A stretch of 64,000 bases of DNA. Origin: Dysidea avara. Taxonomy: Eukaryota; Porifera; Demospongiae; Dictyoceratida; Dysideidae. The stretch lies in the NCBI RefSeq assembly GCF_963678975.1, contig NC_089279.1:34973297-35037296 (forward strand), given 5' to 3'. The position numbers and the translations under genes are program-made. This document shows, piece by piece, positions 34,492 through 46,531 of this stretch. How positions within the stretch are numbered: position 1 is the first letter of the stretch; every line of letters starts with the position of its first letter. The notes below the pieces were generated by a model, which was not told the DNA's origin, made no database searches, and was given only the letters and a program-made list of their open reading frames with translations.

Positions 34492-36136
34492 TCAAGTCCC
34501 ATACAAAAATACGAATGCTAGAATACACACTACAGCAAGTACCCCCAGCACAGCTAGCACAACGAGCAGCATTTCCTATATAGGAAGAGAAACAATGTAA
34601 CATTATCACCTAGAACATGTTATGTACCTATCAATGTCATGCCCCACCCCCCACCCTTGGGTAGGGCGAGGGAATACAGGGAATTTGACAAAGTCTAGTG
34701 TCAAATTCTCCAGTACTGGGGCTAAGAAGCTTGTCAAGACCCCACTATATAGGTCCCCACCTCAATAATTTCTATAGGGGGTTTGATTTACCTATTAATT
34801 TTGGTTCAGCAAACTGCTGCCGTCAAAAGCCCAAGGGGTGGGACAAGTGTAGATGTCAAATCTCAGTAGGTGCATGGGGACCCCCCCAAGAGTGGGAGGA
34901 GGGGGTTGACATTGAGCAAGGAAGAACGGCTGTAGCCGATTGTTTGGAGGTTAAATATATAAATCAAATCAAATCAAATCAGCAAAGCATGCAGTCACTT
35001 CTGTACTGTTACACCATAGATTTATAAACCTCAGATTTATAAACCTATGGCTCGATCTATCTAGCTTCAACCTCAAGCTTCAACTGTGATCAATAAATTT
35101 GGCCTACAAAAGTTTCACCTATAAAGCTGTCTTGATCAATTAATGTCTAATATAAAGCCTTTAATTTTGAACCCAGTCACAAGTGCCTCAACATACAAGC
35201 AATACAAAAGTGACTATCTCTTGATACAATCATTCAAGCATTGTTATCTGGACATGCATGGTCTATGCATTGATCACATTTCACATGTTTTTACACAAAA
35301 GGAAGAAGTGATGCACAAAAGGAGAACACAACAGTTAAGATCTACATGAACAATACAATACTAGTAAAACAATTCTTAACAAATTTTGAGAACAGAGGTC
35401 TTTCAAAAATCCAAGAACGTGTATCTTTTCAGATTATCGTTACGTAATGTGATAGTCATAATAATTTATGGACTACTAAGCGTGTTGAGAGTTCTATTAA
35501 CATTTCAAAAACTACCTGTACAAAATGGCTAATGAACAGACAATACAGTTCAGGATCATGTAGGGAGTCTGATGGCTCCAGCTTATAAACTGTGGCTTGT
35601 AGAGTGAATCATGCATTCAGCCTAAAACATCTTAGCAAAAAAACAACAAACAAACAACTTAATTTTTCGACTTTTTTATTCAAAATATACCACTAGATAG
35701 CCCTACTAAATAACTTCTAATCTTTGCTTCAGCTTTAAACAGCCTCTAGGCTGTACAGCAAACTAGTATTTTCACACAATTTCTGTTATGCCTTATAAAT
35801 TCTCGTGGCAATCCACATGACCCATAAATATGTGCGTCTTGGATGATTTTGAAAGAACTCTATACACAACGCTACTTCCGAAAGAGGAGAATGTCATGTA
35901 ACACACTGTAATTATCAAATATCATGTCGTATGTACTGACCCGATATGAGGACGATTCTGCAATTTCTTTACGTCGTTTCTCAGCCTTCATGTGTGACTT
36001 GTTCCGTTTAGCTTCATTCTTCCCTACACCATATTGCCATAACAACATCACCTAGTAACTACAGCTGACACACACCTAATCTCTTCCTATAGTGATCAAT
36101 TTCACTTGCACCATGTATATCATTCTTCCTTGGCAT
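34492..36136 (-). CDS. TRIQK-like small single-pass membrane protein
   Basis: Three exons: 36136-36076, 36023-35941 and 34575-34492, all GT-AG, phases agreeing, 75 residues. It opens MPRKNDIHG, followed by DHYRKRLGKNEAKRNK and a MKAEKRRKEIAES segment. It ends in one hydrophobic helix (LLVVLAVLGVLAVVCILAF) with a very short tail, so the N terminus is probably cytosolic. Layout, spacing and the D-x-YRK-x-x-GK core match vertebrate TRIQK (86 residues), an ER-membrane protein. The glutamines that name the vertebrate protein (QxxK/R) are not kept here: the first is His and the others differ. So I call it a likely homologue rather than a strict orthologue. A retroposon tail (34620-34980) lies in intron 2. 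Confidence 0.7.
34640..34985 (+). mobile_element. Probable 3' end of a non-LTR retroposon with AAATC tail
   Basis: A GC-richer block, unlike its surroundings, ends in ATAAATC followed by repeated AAATC units (34958-34981). A short simple-repeat tail of this kind is typical of some LINE and SINE 3' ends. No protein is recognised. Inserted in TRIQK-like intron 2 in the antisense direction. Confidence 0.5.
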
Positions 36137-36169
36137 CTTGGAAACTGTAGGTAGTCTAACAAAACTTCT

Positions 36170-36425
36170 TTGTCATGCCAATATCTGCTGCTGCTCGTAC
36201 TGCTGCTATGCCGGTACATGCGAGGTACTTTTATGCACGTGCAGCTTATTTAAAAATCAACTTACCACACAAAGTAGGCACAATTATTGCAACAAGCAAA
36301 TGTAACGATCACAACGGAGATCACAGTAGCACAATAGTCCTCGCAATAGTCTTGGGTAGCCAGACCACTTTTTCTCCGCCACGGCGCTTAGATAGTATAA
36401 GCGCATGCCGGGCCCGCGCTAATGG
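36170..36425. other. GC/CpG-richer promoter-side segment of the TRIQK-like gene
   Basis: CpG-containing sequence (GCCGGGCCCGCGC near 36410) stands out from the AT-rich surroundings, directly upstream of the ATG. It may hold the promoter; no core motif is identified. Confidence 0.35.
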
Positions 36426-37003
36426 ATGAATTTCATAATAACAAAAATTGCCCCTAGCAACCTGGATTTTACATTATTTGTAGGGATAAATGTCTATAAT
36501 AACATCTCCAAATTTTAAAAGAATAGCATATATAGATCATGAAATATAATTTAAAGTTTGTCGTTTTTCCATACATTGTCTATGAGAGGGAGTAACAGTT
36601 GCCCCTTCTGGGCAATCTCACAAATATTAAATGTGTGGGAAAACAGCAAATCCAATTAATGTCATTTCTCAATTTAGCGTTATTTGTAGGTATGAATCTC
36701 ACAATTAACCTCTCCAAATTTTAAAATAATAGAGTATATAGATCGTGAGATACGACATTTTGAAATTTGTGGTTTTCCCATGCATTATCCATGTGATTGC
36801 CCAGAAGGGGCAACTGTTACCCCCTACCATAGATAATGTATGGGAAAACTGCAAACTTTAAAATGTCATATCTCATCACCTATATATGCTATCCTTTCAA
36901 AAATTGGAGGCGTTACTTTTGACATTCACACCTACAAAATAATGTAAAATTCAGGTTGCTAGGGGCAACAGTTTAAAATTCCTTATTATGAAATTCATTA
37001 AAT
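36426..37003. mobile_element. Fold-back / MITE-like element with about 200-bp inverted arms
   Basis: The left arm starts ATGAATTTCATAATAA and the right arm ends TTATTATGAAATTCATT. Arms share matching blocks such as GTTGCCCCTTCTGGGCAATC and its complement, and CTAGCAACCTG / CAGGTTGCTAG. A central direct repetition of part of the arm (36620-36790) makes it a three-part structure. It lies about 290 bp upstream of the TRIQK-like ATG. Confidence 0.8.
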
Positions 37004-39740
37004 ATTTTGTCTTGTTTGGCAATCTCAGTTGCTATAGTGATTTTACCTTGATTTTACCACAATATCAGTGAATAGCTATTGAGGTCTACCAGCGTTGTGA
37101 GCAGACTACAACCTTTTTTTTGCTCTTCAGTTCCCTACCAACACACAGATCCACCTATTTATAATGTGTGGGCTTGGTACATGCTGTTTTCAGAGAGTGA
37201 CCATTGAATTTATGAACATATTTTTTTTTACATTTGGAGCAATCATTTGGCAACTCTGTTTCTTCACTCCCTGGACTAACTGCCCCATACAACTGCCCAG
37301 CAAATCACTCTTGCTTCTCTCTAGTAAGATCAGCCATTATGTGTTTGAGGGGTCATCGTTCTACTGCACATCGCCCTACATTTGCTAGCATCGATCTGGC
37401 CTATTCTGAGGACAGGCTTAATGTTATTGCCCTCCTAATAATAATATAGTCACAGGTATTATCCAGCTTTCCAGCACTTGACAACCAGTGCTGGGGGTGG
37501 TGGTATGCAAGGGTTAGCCGTGGAAAAAAAAGTGCATTTTAGTACACTCAGTTGTCAACTCAATATGTGAATCAACTGAATGGACATGAATTGGAGAAGA
37601 TTTTGCAAAACTGGTCTTGGAATTTCGTGGTCAGAAGTTTACCCTGCCAACTAGCTAAGGGGAAGATATCCAGGGGGTTTCTGAGGCTTACAAAAATTGG
37701 TCAAGTACGTTCAGGGAAATTTGCATTGATTTACAAGAGCAGTCAACTACCCTAATAGAACAGTCACATTTTGTAGTCAGTTTCTGTTCACATGATCTAC
37801 ATGTACCAACACAGTAAAATCATACCTTAGAGTGTACAGACCTGAAATTTTCCTGGGTGCATATATGCCCCCAAACCCCCAGAATGATATCCATGTCTAC
37901 CAATCTTTCAAAAACTTTTCTAATGTTTGATACATATTGCTTCCAAATTCAATCCTGTGATATTTGACATTTTACGGTTACAGTTAACTCTTAAGCCTTG
38001 ATTAAAATGAAGGCTTAAGAGTTGACTGAGATCAATTTTTATAGAATTTTTCATAAAAATTGGTAAAATTGTCTCTGGATCTAATCTGTTTTTTACAGTC
38101 CAATAGTTGCCTCCAGATCCAAACTTAGCTATTTTAGAATTTTTCAATTGTAGTGATGGGGGAGGGTATTCCCCAGACTCCCCTAACCAGCATGGTGTGT
38201 GCACTGATGGAAAAAAAACTCCCTTAATCACCTTATCTAATTGTGTCAATCAAATTGAATTACTAAATTACATGCCTAGTCCCTTAAAATTTAATAAGCT
38301 CCCCTGTGATGTACTAAAAATTGGTTAGTACACTATTCCAGAATGTCAATTACCACATAATGCTCTGTAGTTATAATACATGTAGTGGGTGTGTATGCCT
38401 TAGTATAGAATTAAATACAGGCACGTGCTTTGCTAACATTTTGCCAAATAAAATTATTCTGCTTGATTTCCAAAGTTTCCCTCCATATGGTATTGTACAA
38501 AGCTGGTGGTGAAATTTTGTGGTGGTGGTGGTGGTGAAATGAACTGGTGGTGAATCTGGTAGTGAAATACCCTCCCCCACTACTACAAAGTTGGTGGTGA
38601 AACGGACAGTGTATATTTTGTGTATATTCTAGTGCTCTATATTTTGTCATTGGTTTGTTTGTGTTATAGTACAGTAAGGGTTCAGCATTTTACAAGTGTG
38701 CAGAGAATACTCTTACTTATCCCCTACGTACCTTCTACCTAAAAGATAATGTTTTGCATTGCCAGATCATACATGTTAGCTGCTTGGTTAAAAGCACTGG
38801 CTATAATCAGTCTAGTGATATTATGACCCATTACCATTTCTACTGGAATGTAGTAGTAGCATGTGCAGTATGACCATGGTGGCAGCTGTTTCCATAGATA
38901 CTCATACTTTATTATGGTAGTGTTGGGATTATACTACAGTACGTATGAAGTGCAACTGGCTATGGCACAGGTACACTCACTGCTCAGTGCTATTGTCCTT
39001 AGCAACAATGGCTGATTGTCACCAAACAGAGTTAAAACCATGATGTTTATACTACGGACACTGTATGCTGTGCTACTGAACAGGTTATGTGTTGTAATTT
39101 CACTAGACCAATTACAGCCAGTGAATATCAATAAGCACCTGGTGCATATTGTCTGAGTATACCTACTTGGTTACTATATACCAAATTTGTGCCAATGGAA
39201 ATTGCCTGAAGGAAGCACATGGCTTTGTGGACATGCCAGTATCCATGGTGATGAAGCTTTAAGTAGCAACTGTGACCTTTGTTCAGGCCCTGGTGTATCA
39301 CACAGAATCATTCTTGACACTGTCATAATGTACCATATAGCTCTTAACAGGTTGGCTACCGGTTGATCTTGAGTTATTGTCAATTTTGCAACCACTATAC
39401 ATCTAAACTGATATTGGAGCCATGTGGACACAACAGTTGTACAACATGTTTAAACAACACCACGGAATCTGATTGATTGTGTCTGTCATGTAGATGCATA
39501 TGGTATGTAATTGCTGTCTATCCCATCAATTTGCAATACTGTAATATCATTACAACTCAATCTGACGACAAGTTTGTATACAAATCAAAATTATCACTTA
39601 TTGTGCATATTTGTCAGTATCACTCAGTCACAAGTAAATTATTTTTGTAATCTTTTTCTAGTTATAGTCTCCTTTGTATGTACTCTATGTCAGTTTTTTA
39701 AAAGTATTTTGTTGGGAATTCACAAATGAGCTGTCAGGCT
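37003..39740. other. Intergenic, with a hairpin and a GGT-rich patch
   Basis: Includes a hairpin at 37982-38027 and GGTGGT/GGTGAA iterations at 38500-38600. Minus-strand frames around 38930-39430 might be decayed surface-protein exons but show no firm motif. Confidence 0.4.
37982..38027. repeat. Hairpin with 18-bp arms (one mismatch)
   Basis: AGTTAACTCTTAAGCCTT pairs with AAGGCTTAAGAGTTGACT across a 10-nt loop. Confidence 0.85.
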
Positions 39741-39753
39741 GTCTGCACGGAAC

Positions 39754-40010
39754 TCAGTACTGCATTGCTATGTCTGTATATACGTGAATTTTGGTTTTGT
39801 TGAATTCATGTGGTGACTGTTCAGTGTTCACAGTACATTCATTATCTTGATCTTGTATGAGTTTTAATTGATCCAAAAGGGAGAGGACATTATAGTTGGC
39901 AATTGTCACACCACATACACTTTCATGGGTGAAACAAAAATTTACATACTTCAGTACAAATTTTGCAATGCTACAGACACACTTCACATCTACATGCTTG
40001 TACTATTCAT
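39754..40010 (-). other. Exon-like fragment with CGVTIANY motif, related to 61032-61260
   Basis: An open frame (ending MQY at 39754) contains HESVCGVTIANYNVLSLLDQ and an acidic DQDNECTVNTEQ tail. The minus strand at 61032-61260 encodes NCGVTIAKCYKEC. Both are preceded by the same VDDNNMVDP coding patch (40055-40110 here, 61300-61350 there), so a segment of at least 300 bp was duplicated. Whether this belongs to the adjacent Ig gene or is a separate broken gene is unclear. Confidence 0.45.
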
Positions 40011-40040
40011 GTGGGAATACTACTTAACTCAAAAAATAAA

Positions 40041-41786
40041 TTAACAAAACTGTAACAATGTATCTATGGACTTGAGGGTCCACCATATTGTTATCATCCA
40101 CTCTGACCACTTGAACATCTTTGTCATCCCATATTTCTTGAAGTTGCTCTCTGCTCCACTGCTGGCTGAAGTAATTGTAATGGTTGGAGCCTCATTTTTG
40201 TCTGAGGCCTGCACTGGATGTGTGTCTGTAGAATAAAGTGCGGATATTATAAATAGTTCTACAATTTATAAATGCGTGTACGTGTAAGTATGGCATGTGT
40301 GTGTACATGTGTACATGTTGTATTTCCCCCTGTCTGTCTGTCTGTCTGCATTAATGTGAATAATAGTGGTGACCACAATGAGTAGTTGATTTACCTTCAG
40401 TAATGACATTGAGCTCCATCGTCACTTCTTGACATGTCTCCAGTTGACATACACAACAGTATAATATTGCTCCTCTACACTCATCTGTGACTGATGATAT
40501 TCTCAATGCTGCCTGTGTAGTATACACTGTTGTGTTAGTGATGAAGATTGAGTGTGGACAATGTTCTGTGTTCAGTGAAGCATTCACTATTGGCCTGGGA
40601 TCACCAGCTGCATCACATGTCCCTATGTAAGGTTTGTTAAGAACTGCTGGAGGGAACTTGATCTTTACTTCTGCTATCACTGGTATTACTAGGAATATAT
40701 GTACATAGATACACACACTACCATTGTACCATATAAGGAAATGTATTGGAGAATCCATTACCTTGTATAGTGAAGTAACAATATTTTTGGTCAGTTGTGT
40801 TGCATCTCTGCCAGCATCTATGGCTTTCCTCATCATTGTAACCAATCAGGTGGTGAGGTCCATCATTGATGATGTCATATTTCTGTGTTGTCATGTTGTA
40901 GTGTTCCAACACTTGTTCCCCATTACAATGATGTAGAGGACATGGGAGGGACAGTGGTCTACCAACAACTCTCTGGAATACTCGAGCACTTTGAATATCT
41001 GGAGCACAACTTGTTGCTGCAAATTAATTTACAGTTTTCTATATAATACATAATAATTATATAAATTGTTGACTACTCTAATAGAGCAGTCATTTACAGT
41101 GTTCAGTTATATAAGTTAAAGTTGAGATGGTATACTGATACTGTAATGGTATACTCTATGTGGGTGAACGGCTTATCAAATGTGTGTTACAAAATGCTTA
41201 ATAACTGTTGCATGTGAGAGCAGAAGGCGAAGGCTATAGCCATTCTCAATGGATAAATATATATTATATATAGAACTAGAAGGACATGTAGTTAGATGTT
41301 TTACTAGGTTAGTTGCTTGTATGTCAAAAGACTTAAAATTCATGACTAATCCACCAAAACTTAATACTGTGCTTGCTTACTCATTTCCAATAATTATTTC
41401 TTTTAAACCTAATCATAGTGACAACTTTAGGTATATAGCAAACCAGGAGTATTTGTCCTATTGTGTACTATTGAAATCTGTCATGTAAGGCTGACTAGCA
41501 ACAGTTGTAATTTGTAATGCACATAAATTATTTCATATGTGAGCTGTCTATAGCCACACATCACACTAACATAGGAATGCTATTACCAAGAATGTAATGG
41601 TGTGAAATATACGTATGTGCATAGTTTAATACAAATTGTAATACCCTATTGGTGTAGCACTGTAGTATATACAGATAACATAATACATAATGAACTTAAC
41701 CTACACTGCTTCACTGTCAGTTTCTCACCTTCAGTGATGGTAGCTTGTAAAGCTAATAATATAATAATGACAATGAGAAGCATCAT
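40041..41786 (-). CDS. Two-domain Ig-like secreted or surface protein
   Basis: Four exons: 41786-41729, 41016-40762, 40670-40395 and 40225 to a stop at 40041, all introns phase 1 with GT-AG. Exon 1 is a signal peptide (MMLLIVIIILLALQA). Exon 2 is an Ig-like domain with paired Cys (LPCPLHHC ... HRCWQRC ... YCYFTIQ). Exon 3 is a second Ig-like domain (FPPAVLNKPYIGTCDAAGDP, then ILYCCVCQ). Phase-1 single-exon domains are typical of shufflable Ig modules. Exon 4 adds a Thr/Ser-rich stretch. Its last part could be read in a different frame, which gives VDDNNMVDP and a hydrophobic VTVLLIYFLS end, so the C terminus is uncertain. NxT/NxS sites suggest N-glycosylation. Probably a lineage-specific receptor or adhesion molecule; no ligand can be inferred. 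Confidence 0.7.
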
Positions 41787-42170
41787 CTCTCCTAGTCTTA
41801 GAGCATTTTCATAGTAGACAACTTGCGTAATTCAATTCTCCTAACAATATTTCAGCTAGTGTATTCGCTTCTAATCTCAGAGGTGTTTTGTGTTCTAGAC
41901 AACTCAGTTCAGCACTGTACAACAGTGTAATCTCTTACTGGCACAGTGCAGCCTTTATATTCTGACATAGTGATTAAGTTATTGGATATGTGGTAGGGTC
42001 TCTCCGCATTGTATTCCACTTAATAATTGCCAATAACGTCTGATGCTAACATGTTTATACAAGTATGGTATAGTGTTGTTGATTGTTCCCCTTCTCTTCA
42101 CTACCACACCATACACAACTTTACTACTAATATGTTACACTGACCTTCATGATGAAAAAGAGGATTACAT

Positions 42171-42555
42171 AAGAATGCCATCAAATGTTTATTGAGATTC
42201 ACTCAATCACACTGTACCATTGGGACAGGGTGGATGAGTTGTTATAATTCCAACAGTCCCAACCAAGGTAGAACCAATCCTAACCCCCATACCATTGTAC
42301 CACTGGAGCAAGATGGACAGTGGGATGAGATGGATAGTGATACTGAGGATTGGTTCTTCCTTGGTGAGACTTGTTAGGATAGTTCCTCCACCAGGTCCCA
42401 GTGGTACAATGGTATGGGATGGACACAGTTAGGATTGGCTTAGATGGCTTCACCTAGTTTGAGAAAGTTGGGATTATCACACTTCGTCCACCCTGTCCCA
42501 ATGTTACATTGGGAAGGAGACAATCCCAATGAACATCTGATGGCATTCTTGGAAG
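42171..42555. repeat. Long inverted repeat (fold-back), about 0.38 kb
   Basis: AAGAATGCCATCA at the left end mirrors TGATGGCATTCTT at the right. Inner matched blocks are CATTGGGACAGGGTGGA / TCCACCCTGTCCCAATG and ATACCATTGTACCACTGG / CCAGTGGTACAATGGTAT. If transcribed it would form a long imperfect RNA hairpin. It lies about 385 bp upstream of the Ig-like gene start. Confidence 0.85.
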
Positions 42556-42697
42556 GAAAGGAGGATGAGACTTGGCTTAGTTCAAGCAACTATACTATAA
42601 CAACAAATGATGCTGATAAGTTGAATGGACAGCTATCTGCAGTCAGAATGACAAAAGATTGTCAGAGTTGTTCAAAGTAAGTTGTAACATTACAGAA

Positions 42698-42996
42698 CAA
42701 TGGCAGATCCAGGATGGGGCATTTGGGGCAAATGCCCCCTTCAAGAAATTGCATACAAGATCGAGATACTCTAATAGAGCAGTCAATTACTCTAATAAAG
42801 CAGTCACAATGTTCATGAGGCAGTGTAGCTTACCTATGAAGCTATAAATAGGATTTTATTTTACATAACAGACATGATATATTTGGTAAAGGATCACTAG
42901 CTATTATTGTTGTGACCTTTTTTTTTTTTCTTTTTGGTCTTCAACTGTTTTTCAGCAAGGTGCCCCCCGTCTTTCCAAACTCTGGATCCGCCCCTG
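42698..42996. mobile_element. Short TIR element of the CAGGGGCGGATC family
   Basis: The left end CAATGGCAGATCCAGG and the right end CTCTGGATCCGCCCCTG form degenerate inverted termini, as in the 49961 element. Two CTCTAATAGAGCAGTCA-like units lie inside (42766-42808). No coding capacity. Confidence 0.6.
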
Positions 42997-43940
42997 CAGA
43001 GGATGGATCTCTACCATCTGTTGCACATCGATGATCTGATTATGCAAGGAAAAGAGGTGCTAACATTTTATCTGCAGTGAGTAGAACATAATGCTGATGC
43101 TGAAGATGTGGAGAAAACTATTTAATTTTGACATGGTTACCATATTATCATGTTACGTGCATAAAATTCTGTTACATGTACCTATATAAGTGTTTGAAAA
43201 ATGTACATAAAGTGCTATCAATGCAAGGCTGCTACAGGAATGTTTGGGTTCTAAATATCTACATAGTTGGGTGATGCATGTTAAACAAATCTTACTGCTT
43301 GGGCAGTGTCAATATCTGGTTTGTTGACAATGGAAAACAACTGCACAGCCAAGTGGAAATCAACTGTATGAAGTACTGGTGGTCTACTGGGACAAAACCA
43401 TTGTAATTACTAGCATTAATATATCTGGTAACAAAACATACTTACTATTGCAGTGACTTAGCAAAGAGAAATGATGACAACAATCACTTACAAAGCATGC
43501 AACTTGTTGTGTACACACGTAATCGATATAATCAAATTACGTACATACTCCTTCACTACTTTTGGTAGTTACAGGGTAGCTCCAGTGTGTTCTTTTCCCT
43601 TGCATTTAAATGTAGGTCATGGCTAACAGAGCTGGCAACTGAAAGGTGAACTCCTACATGCAAGACATTAAAAACTCCAGAAGCCACATAAAATCTCATT
43701 CAAAAATTTGTTAGTAGATATATAGTCCTGTGCACCTCTGTTTGAAGAGATGAGCATTTAGTTTATCATTTTTCTGTTGTCAGTGTAGGTATGCTACTTA
43801 AAAACGATAATTTGATGCACGGTAGTAATATGTACAAACTTGTTGTATATATTATTATAATATAATAACGTTAAAATCTATGTACAGTACTTATAGTACC
43901 TACGTACACCAACACAGCTTGTATTTGCTGTAACAATATG
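42997..43940. other. Intergenic, nothing recognised
   Basis: No gene or clear repeat between the TIR element and the plus-strand Ig relic. Confidence 0.4.
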
Positions 43941-43944
43941 TTAC

Positions 43945-44682
43945 GTGTATGAGCATTTCAATGAGTCCGCTCATCAGTATGAGGTCGTACAAGAATACCT
44001 CAAACAGGCTCTGCCTTCTGTGTACACCCTCCAGTGCTTAATTGGTAAAGTAGATAATAATAATAATAACAAGAAGGATTGTATCATTTTCAAATTTCAG
44101 CACTTGAACTTCATGATGCTGGGAGTTATCATTGCTGGTGAAGGTGCAACAATACTGAGCAGTCTCCGCACTGTTGCTTCGGAGTGAAAAATTGTAACTT
44201 GCTACCTTTGTCACCCTTGGCTACTATTTTAATATTTTCTGGCACGGTTGAAATGTATTTCCCTCCAGCTTCTCTCAGCACAAGTTATTCTGGAATTTGT
44301 CATATCACCGCAAATCCACAACCAGAACTGCTTGCTCAGATAAATGCACAAAACTGTACCTAAGCTGTAAGCTCTGCTAATATCAGTAAATATACGTACT
44401 GCAGAAATGATGGTCACTATCCCACATGTCACAACACAATGTAAGGATGCCATTATAAGCTATCACGCCTGTCATGTAACTGAGATAATAACACTAAATG
44501 TTAGAGAAAGTAAGCCTGTAGTTCTGTAACTTATCTTAATGCCATTCCTTTACAGACATCAGTAATTCCAACACAGACTATAACAACTGAACCATCACTA
44601 ACTACTACTGCTACTACTACTACTACTACTACTACTGCTGCTACTGCTACTGCTACTACTACTACTACTACTACTACTGCTG

Positions 44683-44729
<47 letters not shown>

Positions 44730-45147
44730 GCTGCTACTGCTACTGCTACTGCTACTGCTACTGCTACTGCTACTGCTACTGCTACTGCTACTGCTACTGC
44801 TACTGCTACTGCTACTGCTACTACTGCTGCTACTGCTACTGCTACTGCTACTGCTACTGCTACTACTGCTGCTACTACTACTACTACTGCTACTACTACT
44901 GCTGCTACTGCTACTGCTACTGCTACTGCTACTGCTACTGCTACTGCTACTGCTACTGCTACTGCTGCTACTACTACTACTGCTACTGCTACTGCTACTG
45001 CTACTGCTACTGCTACTGCTACTGCTACTGCTACTGCTACTGCTACTGCTACTGCTACTGCTACTGCTACTGCTACTGCTACTGCTACTGCTACTGCTAC
45101 TGCTACTGCTACTGCTACTGCTACTGCTACTGCTACTGCTACTGCTG

Positions 45148-45194
<47 letters not shown>

Positions 45195-45249
45195 GCTGCT
45201 ACTGCTACTGCTACTGCTACTGCTACTGCTACTGCTACTGCTACTGCTG

Positions 45250-45302
<53 letters not shown>

Positions 45303-45728
45303 GCTGCTACTGCTACTGCTACTGCTACTGCTACTGCTACTGCTACTGCTACTGCTACTGCTACTGCTACTGCTACTGCTACTGCTACTGCTACTGCTAC
45401 TGCTACTGCTACTGCTACTGCTACTGCTACTGCTACTACTACTACTGCTACTGCTACTGCTACTGCTACTGCTACTGCTACTACTACTACTACTACTACT
45501 ACTACTATTACTACTACTAATTATACAGGAACTACCACTTCTACTACAGGACATACACTAATGTTCCACCGAAGCCAACAGCATTTATTACTGATTTAGT
45601 CTGATTACACACTAACCAACGGTTCTAATGGAGGTGATAAAGAGAGTGCAGCAGGCAGTACTAGAAGCACCATTCTTGTGAAGTTGGCCTTCATTGCAAT
45701 ATTACTGATATACTTCAGCAATTGTTGA
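43945..45728 (+). pseudogene. Ig-like surface protein with huge Thr/Ala mucin-type stalk, broken
   Basis: Plus-strand relative of the Ig gene at 40041. Ig1 fragments: VYEHFNESAHQYEVVQE, then LELHDAGSYHCW, a TGA at 44139-44141, and RCNNTEQSPHCCF. Ig2: MYFPPASLSTSYSGICHIT...PQPELLAQINAQNCT, a TAA, a frame change, then TTQCKDAIISYHACHVTE and TLNVRE at a donor-like AGTAAGC. The next segment reads PTQTITTEPSLTTTA into a stalk of about 300 Thr/Ala codons made of ACT/GCT triplets (44606-45520), then NYTGTTTSTTGHT. A separate downstream frame gives GGDKESAAGSTRSTILVKLA and FIAILLIYFSNC before a stop at 45728, a membrane or GPI-type tail. Stops in both Ig exons mark it as dead. The stalk would have been O-glycosylated. 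Confidence 0.7.
44606..45520 (+). repeat. 0.9-kb (ACT/GCT)n trinucleotide array
   Basis: Blocks of pure ACT alternate with longer blocks of ACTGCT, so there is a higher pattern of homogenised segments. The plus-strand reading is Thr/Ala and continuous with coding flanks; the 318-codon all-Ser frame on the minus strand is an artefact. Confidence 0.95.
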
Positions 45729-45729
45729 T

Positions 45730-46525
45730 TTTTGGGGAGAGGATGTCTTAGCTGCAAGAGTAACACTACCATTAAGAAAAGTATGTAACTTCATCACTTC
45801 ATGCTAGACAAAGATATTTGCATCTGGTTGTACTATTTTACATTGTTGGCGCATGTTGTTGAACAGTTTGTTGAGTAATAAATGTTTTGTACATGTTTGA
45901 TCTGTTGTAAATTTCCAGAGAATTTTGTACATTATTACATGTACTCAACAATTCAAAAACACCTTACTCAGCATGCAGGGAGTAAACAACCGACAGACAC
46001 ACACAAAAGCAGAGCAGGTTGCATCAACAGGAAAAAGGGATGATGAAACTTTATAAACAGATTACACCAGGGGTTTTCCATGGATATTACCCTAAAAGTA
46101 AACATAAACACTCTCACTATCACATTTACATTGGCTGGTATCCTAATTTGAACAATTAATAACACGTTCCACTGTATGCAGACACTTCAATGGTCCATTC
46201 AACAGACACTACTCTTGGAGTGTAGAAGGTAACACTTACATGGGTACATTGGTTAAACAAAATCATTGGCCTGTATTAAATGCAATTCAATACAAACTTA
46301 ATGTAACTAGAAATGTGAAGTGAAGTTTGCATTGTGTGAAATTCACCATGATAGACATATATATAGACAGGAGCCTGTTTATGAGGCCCTATATGGAAAC
46401 CCAGGGAAAATAAAATTCCACCAGCAACAGGTTAAGGCCAAACATGTTGAACATTCTTGATATACTGGAAGCTCTTTGCAACTAGTATCCAGCACATGTG
46501 CAGGTAATTATGGTGGAGGAAACAC
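45730..46525. other. Spacer between two plus-strand Ig relics
   Basis: No gene recognised. Confidence 0.4.
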
Positions 46526-46531
46526 TAGAGC

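Noticed and set aside
36175-36429. 84-codon plus-strand frame divergent to the TRIQK-like gene
   Set aside because: Sits in the CpG-richer promoter segment and runs to the edge of a fold-back element; no motif.
38934-39431. Minus-strand frames as fibronectin-type exons
   Set aside because: Only vague similarity in two frames, no diagnostic Trp/Tyr spacing.
44598-45554. 318-codon poly-serine protein on the minus strand
   Set aside because: It is the complement of the ACT/GCT array; the plus-strand Thr/Ala reading has coding flanks and explains it.
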